Shown: positions 36,263 through 49,954, counted from the stretch's first letter. The stretch: 64,000 nucleotides of DNA from Chrysomallon squamiferum (GCA_012295275.1 CM022666.1:12990606-13054605); one strand, 5' to 3'. Program-made: numbers and translations. The notes: generated by a model from the letters alone, not told the origin.

Positions 36263-39200
36263 ATGGGTAACTGGCGATCTCAGCCATACATTGTTGATGA
36301 ATATGATTCTGAAGGTGAAGAGTTTGCATCTGCTGTGTGTAATGAAACTAGTGCTGAAGTGATTAAGAAAGAAGATAATTTAACTTCTGATGATAGTGGG
36401 ACTTCTTTAGAAGAACAGATATCTCTAGAAAATCAGGCATCTCCAGAAAACCAGACATCTGTAGAAAACCAGACACAGAAAACACCTGTAGAATGCCAGG
36501 CGTCTGTGGATGTGAACATAATCAGCACTCTGGTGCGCGAGGTTGAGGAGCTGCTGTCACATCTGGCCAATGAGGACTACCAGGCAGCCAGTCAGGTAGC
36601 TCAGTCGCTCAGGTGTGGAACTCAGGGTATGAGCAGCACAACCAGAGAAGGTCAGTGTTACACATGCATGCATGCACCTACACATGCACATGCACACTCT
36701 CACACACACAGTGATGTCATTTGGGACAGTTGTGTGTGTATGTTTAGAGATTTGAATATTTTGTTTTGAGATTTGTTGTTAAGATATTTGAAGAGCTAAT
36801 AACTAGGTTAAATGTATTTATATATATATTTTTTTAATTCTTTGTTCTGCTAAATTTATTTATATTTATTTTTATTATTCCTTTATTCTTAAAAATGTAT
36901 TGATATTTATTTTTTTAAGTTTGTTTAAATTTTTATAATTATTTTATATTATTCACAGAAAAAAGCAAAGAGAAAACAACACCAAAACGAACCATTCCAA
37001 AGCTGAGAATAAGAACGAAATCGAGGACAGAGAGTAATTCACCAGACGTGGGCAGAAAACAGATGAATAGTCCTCTTGAAAGTGAAACACTAGAAACAGA
37101 ATGTGAGATGAGTCCTGAACAGAATGAAACACTACACACTTCAAATGAAACACTAAACACTGAACTTTGTAACAGTCCTCTACAACGAAAAACTTGTGTT
37201 GAATATGATAACGGTTCTGATAAAAATGAAACACTCTATGAATCAGAGAACAGTCAGATCCAAAATGAAAGCCTCTCACCTACTCACACATTCGAGTTAA
37301 CTGAATTTGATGATTCCATTTTGAGAAAAGAAGATGATGTCGTATTCTGTGAAGCAGATCTTTCAAGACAATCAGATTCTAATGACGTCAGTTGGAACAG
37401 TGCTAAAGAGAACAATTTTAACGAGAACAACACGAGCCAGGTTTCTGATCAGACTGAATGTCAGAGGCAGTTAAACATGACAAGTGGATCAAGCAAGAAG
37501 GAGCACAATTTAGCTTGGGAAATTGATTTTAACAGCACAAGTGAAAAGAAACAGACAAAAAAGAAATCAGGTAACTTTATTTTGAAATATGCTTTTTTAA
37601 TTCTTTCAATGAAAATAATTTTTAAACTTTAATTTTATGATTTTTTATTTGAATAATGTGTATTCACATCAAAGCTTAAATTTTTAAACCACTTTATTTA
37701 TTTAAATTCATTTTTAAACCACTTTATTTATTTAAATTCATTTTTAAAAACTTCATTATTATTATCATCTCTTATCATTTTTTTCAAGCCATTCCTTCAT
37801 TGAGCAATCACTCTGGCAAAGATGTTTCCATGGAGACCATACCCTATGAACCACCCAGAGTGTCAGTGACCTTGGAAGATATAGTTATGCGCCATGTGTT
37901 AGATACAAAGAGATGGTATGTAGTGTGCTGAAATAATTCCTATTTTATATATAGTTTTTATACCTTATGACCATGATTTAATGAACAAAATAACTAATTT
38001 TGATAATTTTACTTTTATTTATCATTTGGTTTATCACACACACACACAGACACATGTACATATATACAACACACACACATTGTATAAATAGGTGTTGAAT
38101 GTATATGTTTGTATATATGAATGAGTGACTGTGATTGTCTGGGCATATATTTTTGGCGTTAATTTTTGATGGAGCGATGGCTGATGGTTTTTCATTTATG
38201 GAATGTGAGATTTTCTGGTAACTACAAACAAAAGCTTGTTTTCAGTTTTTATCTTTTTCTTTATTTCTTTATTTCTTTATTTATTTGTTCATTTATTTAT
38301 TTTATTTTTAATTTTAATTTTTATTTTATTTTTTTATTTTTTATTTTTTATTTATTTATTTTTTTTTTCATTATTATTATTAATTTTTTTTTTTCTCCTG
38401 TCAGGTACTGTATGAGCAGACCTCAGTACAAGAAGTCTTGTGGTCTCTCAGCCTTGGTTTCATGTTGGAACTACCTGTTCAGTTCACTGGGACATGGAAG
38501 GTTCGTGTTATTTGCTTTAAACTGGGTCACAACGTTTTTTTTGTCAGAAAGAGCTGTTGATATATTAATATAAACAAAGTGCCATCTGTCAGTGAAAGCT
38601 ATTGTTCAAATGATTATAGTTTAGTTGGGGTTTTTCTAGTCCTGTTAAAACCAGACAAATTGTTAAATGAGTTTAATATTATGATTTTGATTTATAAGTA
38701 AACTGAATTTAATTGAAGTTTAATAAAATTATTTTGTTTATTTGATTAGAAATTGGTTTTCATCTTTCAATTTTTCTTTGTTTTTAGTGTTCTTTTTTGT
38801 TTGTTTGTTTGTGTGTTATATATATATATATATATTTGGTTTTTATATATGGCTAAAACAATTTCTTTAAATGCTGCATTTTTTGTATAAACTTTTAATT
38901 AAATGCTATTTCTGTTATCATTATTGTTAATATTTGGTTCAGAGATTAATTAAAATTTGAATTATAAATTATAAAGTTTCAGTTAATTAAAATTTGAATT
39001 ATAGATTATAAAGTTTCAGTTTATTAAAATTTGAATTAAAATTTTTAAAATTACAGTTAAATAAAATTTAAATGATAAATTTAAAAATTTGAGTTATTAA
39101 AATTTGAGATATAAATTTTAAAATTTCAGTTTTTAATTAAAATTTAAATGACAAATTTTAGAATTTCAGTTAATTAAAATTTAATTATATAAATTTTAAA

Positions 39201-40060
39201 ATTTCAGTCACCAGCCTATCACACAAGAAGAAGCTCTGACAATTCTCGGATTTAAACCTCCATTTGCAGAAATACGATTTGGTCCTTTCACTGGCAACAT
39301 CACTTTAATGAAGTGAGTTCTAGAATAAACATTATACAGTTAATGTGAAATTAATATTAATGTTTAAGATGAGATTAATTATATTCTTATTATTTGAAAA
39401 TTAAATAAATATTTAATAAGAGAAAATAAGCATAAAATCTAATAAATATTAATGATATCTTCAGTACATTTTGTTATTGCTATTTTTTTTACTTTATCAG
39501 CTTTTATTTATGGTATTGTTGTGTTTTTTTTTTTTTTTTTTCTGTTGTATGTTTTTATAAATTTATCTTCTCAAAGAACAGTTAAATAATTACATCATAA
39601 AGTTAATTAATTTTTTTTTATAATATTCTTATTTTAATAAATATTTTTATCTTCCATTTCTTTTTATTTATTTATTTTTCCATTTTATTGTATTATTTAT
39701 TTACTTTATAATTATTATATTACTTTATTGTATTCTTTATTGTTTTCTTTTTCTTTTCCTTTTTTCTTTCTTTTTTCTTTTTTTTTCTAATAAATATTTA
39801 AAAACTTTTCACAGATGGTTTCGTAAACTGAATGACTATTTCAAAGTGAAAGGGCGATGCTACTTTCTATACAAACCTGTTGGAAAAAACAAAACATATG
39901 GAACAACCTCAGCTGATGCCCTGGCTTCACTGAAAAAAGGTCTGAAAGATTCAGGAACAAGTTTTATTTACCACTGTAATAACCATTATTTCTGTCCCAT
40001 TGGATACGAAGATACTCCATTAGAATGTGAAAAAGCATACAGGTATTTGTTTGTTTGTAT

Positions 40061-40091
<31 letters not shown>

Positions 40092-41418
40092 TTTATTATT
40101 ATTATTATTATCATTATTATATTGATAACAGATTATCTTAAGGTGAAAAATAGCAACTAATGATTATCTTAAGGTGAATAGTGAATGATCTTTAAGTCAG
40201 ACAATAATTAATATTAAAACTAAGATGGCAAGAGTTGGATTGTGAAAATTGTTTGATTTAAAAACTGTACTGTCTTTGTGGATATCAAAATACATTGCCC
40301 AGCTCTGTACTTTAGAATCTGATGTTAGTTTACACAACTGATAAATATTAATATTAATTTGAATTAACAGGTGAAAATTGGTGTGTATGTTTGGGGGGTG
40401 GGGAAGGTGAATGAGTGTGTGAATGTGAGTTAGTTTATTTCTAATTGAAAAGAGCAGTCTGTGTTACATACAGATACAAATATATCCATGAATTTACATG
40501 TAGACAAGTTTAATTTTACTCTGTGTTGAAAGAGAGGTGTGGAATGTGAGGCAAATAACTGTATGAGAACTAAATTTTATTCAATATTTTTCCAGTGGAA
40601 TATTGCCACAGGAAGAAGTTGAAACATGGATTTACATTGGTGAAACAAGTCGAAAGCATCCAGCAATCCACTGCAAGAAGTAAGCTATAATAATGTTTTG
40701 TATGTGTCTGAGTGTGTATGTATGTGTGTCTGTGTGTGTGTTTCTGTGTGTGTGTGTGTGTGTTTGCTGTATTTGTGTATTCATGTGTGTGTTTCTTTGT
40801 AGCTTGTATTATAGAAAAGGAAAGAACAAAAGATAAAGTGAGAGGGAGAGAGAGAGATTGATTTTCTAACTAAATAAAGTAGCCCTGAAATAGCAACAAA
40901 AACATTCCATCTTTGATAGATTCATTATATAGTCTACATTTGATATTGTTAAAATTAAAATGTTTTAATTAACAAATACTCTCATTTTTTTTCATTTTAT
41001 TTGTTTAATTGTTTTATTCATCTGTTCATTTTATTCATTTGTTCATTTTATTCATTCACTCTTCTCAATTAACAGATGGTCCGACATCTCGACCGATCTT
41101 AACTGTAAAAGTCCAGAGTTTCTGAACATTCGTGAACTTTGGAAAGGAGTCCAGAAGAGAAACACAAAGAAAGTTGGTGGCAATCTCCACTGTATAATGT
41201 CATTCCAACGCAGTCAAAACACCATTCCGAAAAGAACACTGATTCCCAGAGTTTCAAATCTACCAGTGCGAAGAACAAGCAGTAACAGTTCCAGTACTGA
41301 TGGTGAAGGAAACAAGTCTCCTGGTGTCCTGCTGGGGAGAGCAAGAGAAGAGGAGGAATTTAATAACTACGAAGAAGAGGAAGTAGAAAGTGGCTGGGAT
41401 GATGAAGATGAAGAATAA
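36263..41418 (+). CDS. BIVM: Basic immunoglobulin-like variable motif-containing protein (BIVM), eight coding exons, 660 aa
   Basis: Exons: 36263-36650, 36959-37570, 37789-37915, 38405-38500, 39208-39312, 39815-40042, 40596-40679 and 41076-41418; lengths sum to 1983 nt with phases closing. The C-terminal half matches the conserved BIVM core: [20 protein letters not shown], then [42 protein letters not shown] and [15 protein letters not shown] is a widely conserved, poorly understood intracellular protein. The N-terminal third (exons 1-2) is acidic, Ser/Asn/Glu-rich and apparently disordered, with SxENQ repeats and several NETL motifs, and makes it longer than the vertebrate protein as I recall it (about 500 aa). 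The start ATG at 36263 lies 22 bases after the acceptor at 36240. It begins MGNWRS, which fits an N-myristoylation pattern. AATAAA occurs at 41562. Confidence 0.93.
38946..39207 (+). repeat. 37-bp tandem repeat, seven units, each carrying a splice-acceptor-like end
   Basis: Units of AATTAAAATTTGAATTATA type end in TTTCAG, TTACAG or TTTGAG. The AG positions are about 38982, 39019, 39056, 39093, 39129, 39169 and 39207. The last is the real acceptor of BIVM exon 5. Confidence 0.9.
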
Positions 41419-41677
41419 TTAAAAAATAATTAATTGTTTCTGTTTGACTCGAATATATATATATATATATATTTTTATAAATTTTCTATTCTATATTTAA
41501 AGATAATGAGAAAATATTAATATATAAAATATAATTATTTTTGATATTTTAATATTTAAAAAATAAATTAACAATTGTGTTATTTATTTTTGTTTTTTTT
41601 TTTTTTTTTTTAAATTGTGGCCATCCTAGTTTTAAACTAATAAGTTTCTAGGTATTTAAATGTTTAAGTATATATAA

Positions 41678-41732
<55 letters not shown>

Positions 41733-42890
41733 GATATATAGACACACACACACACACACACATATATACATTAAATATGTCTTTAAAAATAATAACATTC
41801 TATACTGTTTTTCTTTATATCCATGATCTCTCAGAGTTATGTCCCTTACATATAAAATTTGTTTGAATCTCTTGTTATTCATTAACAGCAATGTTAATAT
41901 CAGTTCTCAATGATTTAGAGATTTGGGAAGTTCATTAAATAAAAGTATATTTATTTTATAATACTTTATATCATAATTTTTATCACTAATTTTATCATAA
42001 TGTGTACCATACTGTTTATCCTAATTTTATTATTATATTTGTCATCATTTTATTTCAGTATATATCAAAATATTATCAAAATTGTATCATAATTTTAGTT
42101 ACGGTTCTGAACTCTTAAAATTTTATAAACTAAAAAAATGTTGCATAATAAAAAAGTTTTATGAAATACTGCAGATTTGAATCAAACACATTTAAATAAT
42201 TAAAAATAAAATTATTTTTAAAAATTTTACTTCTTAGCTAGTACCATTAATTTTTAGAATGTGACTGTCATACTTCTGATCATGTATTTTTATTTTTTTA
42301 TTTTTTTTTTTTCACATTTTTATTCATTAAACCATATATGGAATACTCTATCTCTGATTAAAAGAATGTGTTATGGATGTTACAGGAGAAAGTAAATGTT
42401 TTACAATTAGCTGGATGGACTGACAGATGGATGTACAAAAAGGTAGAAAACAAAATTATTGCCACATCACTGTATCACAAGATTTTATTTCATTTGGATA
42501 AAAACAATTGGTTCTGACAGCAGAAAGATAAATGGATTAACTGGAATTTGTAGAAAAAAAAAAAATGGATTATTTGACAAAAGGAAAATGGATGGATATA
42601 CTGAATTTTCTTGAACAAGATGCAAATGAGTGGATTGAAAGACAGTTGTTGATATTTAGAAAAATGAATTAAGTTTGCTGTGTGCTAATAGTCTGGGTAT
42701 AGAAGAAATGAGATTTATTTTAAGATTTAGGAAATCTGTAAGTTTGAATTTTATGGTTTTTACAATAAGAAATTATATATTAATGCAAATAATTACAGTT
42801 GACCTTGAAATACTAACTACTTTTTGTTTTTTTGTTTTTTCTTCATCTTATTCCACCTTCTCCTTGTTTTTCTTCTTCTTCTTCTTTTCA

Positions 42891-42948
<58 letters not shown>

Positions 42949-43409
42949 TGGTATTATTATTATCATTATTACTACTACTATTATCTTATTATTAATATTA
43001 TTATTAAACATATTATTAATACATCATATAATATTATTTTTATTAAATCACATTACAATGGCTACATGATAATAATTTACATCTGAGTTCACATAAACTG
43101 TATTAAACTAAAATTCTTATTTTTTAAATTTTGTTTTCAGTAATTAAAGAGTTACACATAACAAAAACATTCCTTGATTTCAGAGTATATTTAATATTGA
43201 CAAGATCTCATACCATGTGGAATTTGACTGCATAAATACTTGTTTTACCTTTTCATTATGTTTTTAATATATAATTAGCCTAATAGTAATTTCAAAGAAG
43301 GTTGATTTATGGTAATGTGTAATTGTTTTTCCAAATAATTTTTTCATTTTCTTTATTAAAGATAAAATTTAAGCCAAACAAAATGTTATAGTTTCATTTA
43401 TCCATTCAA

Positions 43410-43477
<68 letters not shown>

Positions 43478-43790
43478 TTATTATTATATTGACTGAATAT
43501 TCAGAACACATTTAGTTCAGACATTTACAATGAGTGTATTAAATGCAGGATATTGTAATAACGGTATTGTATTAAATATACATTCTGAAATGTTTATGGG
43601 ATATTAAAGCAATAACATTAAATTAAATTTTTGTTTTATTGTTTTGTATTCAGGGAGGTCTGAACGTGTGTGTATGTGTGTGTATATATATAGGGGTTGC
43701 TTTTTGTATTATTTTATTTATTCATGTCAGGTGCACTCTAACTGAAAACAGAACTCATAAAAGTTAAAAAATAATTTAATTGAAAAAGAA

Positions 43791-44607
43791 TTACCGTATA
43801 TACTTGTGTACAAGGCGACCTTATGTATAAGTCGATGTGTATTTTAAGACCAAAAATTGCGTCATTTTAGGTATTACTTGTGTATAAGTCGATTGTAGGT
43901 TCCAGGCACCGTCACTATTTTTAGACCAGTGTGATAGTGCCATGAAGGCCTACATTGTACGCCTACTGTAACATAACATGCACAAGCTGTAACTTGCACG
44001 AACATACCATAATAACATAAATGCATGTATTACACGAGCTATAGCCTAAATGTATCATAAATAGTATCTCTTTAATGTAATAGGTCTAACATGGAGACCT
44101 AACTTACCGTTATATTTAGCCGTTCTATGATTTACAAAATTTGTCGGTAGTGGATATTAATGACGATTGCAATATTATTTCACCAAATTCTTTACAATTA
44201 AACAAGTGAGTTTTGTTTATGAAATTAGGACCGATATTTAGTGCAATTTGGCAGAGAAGTCTGCATTCCTAGATCACTGTAAGACGCCATAAGGCATAAC
44301 GCGCCGTACTGACGGTTTTCTCGCTTTAAAATGTATTTTTATGTCATTAAACGGAAGAATATCATGTTTTACATTCATATTTGGTTTTGTTATTTAATTT
44401 TTCAAAATTTTTTATATGATAAAATTATATTTTTGAAAAGCTGAAAGACTGCGATTATTTTAGATGCATCCTGTAGGAAAAAATAGTCAAAATGGCGACT
44501 CTTCAGCAACAGCTACAAAAGCATTACCTATGTATAAGTCGACCCCCAAAATATTACCTTAATATAGTCTCCCAAAAATTCGACTTACACACAAGTATAT
44601 ACGGTAA
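43791..44607. mobile_element. Non-autonomous DNA transposon with terminal inverted repeats
   Basis: The left end TTACCGTATATACTTGTGTA is mirrored on the right by ACACAAGTATATACGGTAA. Inner copies of GTATAAGTCGA occur near both ends. CCGTATATAC...GTATATACGG flanked by TA would fit insertion at a TA dinucleotide, as in the Tc1/mariner-pogo group. It is about 817 bp with no usable transposase frame. Confidence 0.8.
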
Positions 44608-44818
44608 TTCAATTGCATCATTTTTACTATCAATAAAGAAAAAATGTTTTATTTAAATCTCCATTTTGAAATCCTCTGTTACATCTCTTCATTCATTATT
44701 ACAGACACTATAAAGAAAGGGACATTACTGCTATTGCATGATATTATTATTATGTATTTATTTTTTTATTTTTTTATTGTTTAATCTTTTCTTCTTTTTT
44801 TTCTTTTTTGTTTTAATG

Positions 44819-44945
44819 ATTAGCAACAAGGGATCTTTTATGTATACCTGCCCATGGTGGGCAAAAAATATATACCATAGCCTTTTTTAAACCAATTGTT
44901 TAGGACTAATTGGAATCATAAATAACCTTGTACCTCAGTATGCTC
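44819..44945 (+). mobile_element. Eroded SINE-like repeat copy
   Basis: AGCAACAAGGGATCTTTTAT, then ACC.GCCCA.GG and ATACCATAGCC, matches from memory a dispersed tRNA-derived repeat common in mollusc genomes (instance ordering: GGGATCTTT, CCACAGACAGG, ATACCACGGCC). Not verified by search. Confidence 0.5.
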
Positions 44946-45221
44946 CTTTATCAGTGAATTTAAGGCTATTCATATTTGTATAATGGCATTTATATATTCA
45001 TTCATTCATTCATTCATTCTTTCTTTCATTCATTATTATTATTATTATTATTAAAATTATTATTATTATTGTTGTTATTTATTTAATTATTTATTTTATA
45101 TTCATTTTTTTATTATGTTTGTTTATTTTTTATTATTATTATTATTATTATTATTGTTGTTGTTATTTATTTATTTATTTTTTATTTATTATTTATTATT
45201 ATTATTAATATTATTTATTTA

Positions 45222-45290
<69 letters not shown>

Positions 45291-45570
45291 GTTATTATTG
45301 TTATTATTATTATTATGTTTTAATATTTTACCTCCCCCTCCATGGTTGAGATTTATTGTTCTTGTAATCTAAAGTTACAAGCTAAATATTTTAAAATTAA
45401 GATAAGAACAGAACATTGTTATCCCAGCATGAAATAATTTAGAATTAAACTCTGTATGTAGGAGTGGACTATTAAAAGAAATCTTGTTAGAGTGCATTTC
45501 TACTGATCTTGTTTATACTGGATTTTTCTGTCTGTTACAAATTAAATTAGATGATAGAAAACCAGACAAC

Positions 45571-45606
<36 letters not shown>

Positions 45607-45776
45607 TATGTTATTTTAATTATATTTAATTTTAGTTTTATTATAATTATAAAAATTATATTTATTTAGTTTTGTATCTTTCATTTAATACTATTAGAAT
45701 TATTTATTATTTTATTTACTTATATTATTTTTATTATTTCTTTAATTTACTGTTGTTGTTGTCATAATAATTATTA

Positions 45777-45832
<56 letters not shown>

Positions 45833-46199
45833 TTTTAAATTTTTCTTCTTCCTTTTTCCTACTTTTTTTTAAAAATTCTTTTTTCCATATCCTGAATCTA
45901 TTTTATTTTATTTTTTTATTTTTATTTGTTTAATTCCTTCTTCCGTAAAAAAAAAAAAAAAAAAAACAACATTTTTCTTTTTTCTCTTGTTATTTTAACA
46001 GAAGACAAGTTTTCAAAAACATTTCTAAATGCGTCTGTATTTATAAATAGCTGAAAGCAAAAATATCTTCTTCCTCTGAATTTAATTCCCATCATGTTCA
46101 AGGCTGATGGGTTTTTTATCTGTATTATATTTTAAATCAATACAGCATCAGAGACAATTCATACAGTATATGAAATGAATTTGTGGAAAAGCATTGTGT

Positions 46200-46207
46200 T
46201 TATGTGT

Positions 46208-46254
<47 letters not shown>

Positions 46255-46564
46255 GTTGGTGTGTGTGGGGGGTGTATTTGTGTGTGTGTGAGGATGGGTG
46301 GGTGTATGTGGGTGTGGAATGTGGATGTATGGGTGTGGGTGTACATGTGTATACAAGAGGGTATATGTTGTGTTGTGTCTTTGAATGTGTGTGCATACTT
46401 ATTGTGTAAGTGGGTGTTATCTGTTGTGTGTGTGTGTGTGTGTGCATGTTTGTTGGCTGTGTATATATATTGTGTGTGTGTGCAGATGTTTGTCTTTGGC
46501 TGTGTTTGTGCAATTGTATGTGCATGAGTTTGTTTTTGTGTGTTCTTTTCATATTTGTTGTTTT

Positions 46565-46615
<51 letters not shown>
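46200..46615. repeat. TG-rich compound microsatellite
   Basis: Pure (TG)n at about 46204-46252 and 46570-46612, with degenerate TG/GTATG sequence between. It produces long apparent frames on both strands that are only Cys/Val or Thr/His repeats. Confidence 0.95.
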
Positions 46616-48318
46616 CCCTTTTGTTTTTCTGCATTAAGGGTTAATCTACATTTAAAATATGAAATAAACAGTTAAAATATACTTCTGAGTCTGGTTTTCT
46701 GATAATTCCAATTCTCTGATATCAGAAAACGTTGTTTAATATGTGAAATATAGTAAATTAACTAAAGTTTAGTATCAAAAACAGGTATTTACTTTGTTTT
46801 AGATATCAGTAGAAACATGAGTAAATAAATAAATAAATTATATAACATATGGAAGTGTAACCCATGCTAGAATAGTGTTAGTATTTTCATAAAGTATTGT
46901 TAGTTTTATTAACATAGCTATAAATGTATTAGATCATGTTTCAGGCTTCCAGATAACTGGCTTTAGAAATGTATAAATTTATATCTATTAAATACAGGTT
47001 TTTTCTTTACCTTGTATTCTCTGTAGTATATATTAAGAAATGCATGTCACCTCTGGCCTAATCTTGTCAGATAAATGATCTGATATAGTATATATTTTAT
47101 TTTGAAAAACAGATAGAGAAATACTGTACATGAATTGAATAAATAAACAGGTTATTTTGTACGGAGCAGCCTGATCTAATTGTAATACTTCAGCAAACTT
47201 TTAACAGTTGGATCATCAAACAACAGCCCATGCAGATGAAAATGACCTCTGTGTCAACTGTGAATCACAAATTACTGTCTCCTGTTAAAAACTTGATGTA
47301 ACTGTTAGCAGAGATGGGAAAGTTTTATCCACAAAAAAAAAAACCAACAAATAATAATTAAAAAATAAAAATCATGACAAATACAAAATAGTTTCTTTGA
47401 CAGTCAGTTTTGTCACTGGACACAAAATGTTTAAAGATTCATGACAACATAATATTAATTTTACTTCTGAAAATCATATAAAAATTCAGAATAATTGCCA
47501 ATGGCAATGGAATTTTTATCTTTATGTTATTATACATTTTTTGTACCCTCACCCTGAAGATGTTGTGGATCTTGAATTGCAGAAGCTGGTGCTTCTAATA
47601 ATACTATTTGGAGTTTTAACCAGTTAAGGATATTTTTGCAGTTTACTCAGTCCTGGTCAGATTTCCCATTCCAAATGGGACTCATCAAAGTTCATGGTAT
47701 ATGCTATCCTTCTGTGAAAAGTTTTGTACAAAAGATTGTTTGCTTCTAACCAATAACTGCAACAGATGTGTGACTTTATATATATATACACACACATATT
47801 TGTCAGTGTCAGCATTAAAATGCTGGAATGTAATTACTGTCACTGTTTACAAAAGATACTGCAGGTTTATATTTAACTTTAACTACATTTTCACTGAAAT
47901 AAAACACACTTCTAAAACATCCAGTTTCTTCAGTTTTTGATGTTTTCTCATTATTTTTTCATTTATTTATTTATTTATTTTTTAATACAAAGCTAAATTT
48001 GCCTAGTTTAACATGATACAGTAATAAAATACAAATTATTTGGATTATGTAAAGAATTATAAATTAATCTGGATGTAAAGGAGTGATATTATACATTCAT
48101 GGCTTTAGGCTGTATGCTGGTAGGAAAGTTTTTATTTGTGCATGGTGACGTGTAATGTACATTTAGGTTAATTTCGTGACAAATAATTATTCTAAATGGT
48201 TTTTTTTAAATTTGTGTATCTTCTGTTGGGACTGATATTAAATGTTTAAATATTAAATTTTAGGTTTTTGTTTTTTTCTATTAACAATAATTAATAAAAA
48301 TTAAAATATAATCCAAAT

Positions 48319-48349
<31 letters not shown>

Positions 48350-48493
48350 CATGATGATGATGATGATGATGATGAGTATAAGAATAATAACAATAACAAT
48401 GATAACAGTAAGAAGTAGAAGATGAAACAGAATGAAACAGAAGTAAAATTATCTTTAACAAAGTTAACCAAAACACCAAATGTTTGATAAATT

Positions 48494-49954
48494 TTAATCA
48501 ACTTTATCTTTATAAACAAAGAGAGCAATAAATTTCAGACCAATATGACCAATTTTTATAAATATGAGAAACAGCAGCAATACAACAAAATACTGTAATG
48601 TGTCCTTGACAACCATGAACAGTTCGGAATCATCATCTATAGTCTTCACCTCCAGGCAAAATCCTTCCTCTTTCAACATACTCAGCTTTGAGGGCATTCC
48701 TTTAACAACTAGTGTACAGACAATGTAGGATGTTGCAGGTTTCAGTGATTTTATTGTGTATTTCAAAGTATCAAGATTAACAGAATAATATTTTCTTTCA
48801 TCTTTGTGTCCGAATGGATGAATTTTAATAAGAACAAGATCAGAACTTCTTATTTTGACGTCATTCAATTTCCATTCAACAGTCAGATAATCTGCACCTA
48901 TCACGTTAATTGTTGCATTCAAACCTTTCAAAATGAATTTGTTATCTTTCTCCTGATTGGTTGTATCATGTGAATCTGAACAAATGAAGTTTTTGTCTGG
49001 TAAAGAGTTCCAATCTTTGTTGTGCAATGACTTGGGAGTGATACAAACAGGAACAAACATACTAACATTAACATCCAGGAATTTTAGCTGGTATTTTTTA
49101 GTGTCATAAAATTCTTTTAGCCAAAGAAGTTCGCAGTCACAGTGGAATGGATTCTGACCTATGAGAAACACATCATGTGGATATATGTCATTCTTCTGAT
49201 CTTCTGACACTCTCACAATTTCATTCTGGGAAATATCAAACCATTCCATAATTGGCAGCTTTTCTGGAACAGAAGTTATCTGGTTACCAGCCAGAGACAA
49301 ATACTTCAGGTCATGAAAATCAAAAAATGTTCCACTTTCCACAGTTTTTATCCCGTTTCTTGAAAGGTCTAAATATTTCAACTTTTTAAAAGAAGAAAAT
49401 GCATGTGCGTCAATATTTTCTAATTTATTGTTTGTTAACTTCAGATAAGCAACACTGCATTCACCATCTTTAGGATTACTGATGACATTTTTGATTTTGT
49501 TATTGTTTAAAAATAATGTTCTGAGATTCTGAAGATAACAAATCGTGCTCACATTAAATACAGTTATTTGATTATGATTTAATTTAAGAACAGTGAGATG
49601 TGGAGGAAGACTGTCTGGTATTTCTGTTAACAGGTTGTTTGAGAAATTAAGAGCTGTAACAGTCCTTGGCAGGTCTGGGACATTTCTAACAGGATTGTGA
49701 CTCACATCCAAAACTTCAATTTTTGAAAAACGTTTCATTGCAATATTATCTATTTCTTTTAGATCGTTGAAGCTAAGATTTAAAACTTTTACTGTCAAAT
49801 GTAAATCATTTGGAACAGAGGAAAGATGACTTCCTGTACAAGAAACTGACTTCCACTGATTTTTATCTCCATCGCAGACGCAGCCCATGGGGCATTGGGT
49901 GTTGGCAGTAATCAGTGTCTGTGTCAGAACAATGAATAAGCAAATGAGACCCAT
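48494..49954 (-). CDS. Single-pass leucine-rich-repeat membrane protein (486 aa, single coding exon)
   Basis: Residues 1-19 are a signal peptide. An LRR N-terminal cap with CPxGCxC (from residue 21) is followed by about nine LRRs (e.g. VKVLNLSFNDL, LKYLDLSRNGI, LKYLSLAGNQI). The C-terminal cap reads NPFHCDCELLWLKEF, with two further cysteines downstream. Roughly residues 340-430 look like one fibronectin-type-III domain (VEWKLND, YTIKSLKPATSYIV). A hydrophobic segment (LQYFVVLLLFLIFIK) near residue 453 precedes a very short cytoplasmic end without a TIR or kinase domain. The ectodomain plan recalls LRR-FN3 adhesion or receptor-accessory proteins; orthology is not assigned. An acceptor (AG at 49981-49982, minus strand) just upstream of the ATG shows a spliced 5' UTR. 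Confidence 0.85.
   Translation of the reverse strand: MGLICLFIVLTQTLITANTQCPMGCVCDGDKNQWKSVSCTGSHLSSVPNDLHLTVKVLNLSFNDLKEIDNIAMKRFSKIEVLDVSHNPVRNVPDLPRTVTALNFSNNLLTEIPDSLPPHLTVLKLNHNQITVFNVSTICYLQNLRTLFLNNNKIKNVISNPKDGECSVAYLKLTNNKLENIDAHAFSSFKKLKYLDLSRNGIKTVESGTFFDFHDLKYLSLAGNQITSVPEKLPIMEWFDISQNEIVRVSEDQKNDIYPHDVFLIGQNPFHCDCELLWLKEFYDTKKYQLKFLDVNVSMFVPVCITPKSLHNKDWNSLPDKNFICSDSHDTTNQEKDNKFILKGLNATINVIGADYLTVEWKLNDVKIRSSDLVLIKIHPFGHKDERKYYSVNLDTLKYTIKSLKPATSYIVCTLVVKGMPSKLSMLKEEGFCLEVKTIDDDSELFMVVKDTLQYFVVLLLFLIFIKIGHIGLKFIALFVYKDKVD

Larger units (their letters stand above)
41419..48493. other. Intergenic region between BIVM and the LRR gene
   Basis: No protein gene seen. Contains BIVM 3' UTR, (GT)n and (TA)n at 41680-41760, ATT arrays (42900-42945, 43410-43475, 45220-45310, 45780-45830), the TIR element at 43791-44607, a SINE remnant at 44819-44945, and TG-rich DNA at 46200-46615. 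The last 200 bases are probably 3' UTR of the minus-strand gene, with AAT and GAT repeats at 48325-48375. Confidence 0.7.

Noticed and set aside
36939-37279. Minus-strand open frames opposite BIVM exon 2
   Set aside because: Mirror of the low-complexity acidic coding exon; no start context or homology.
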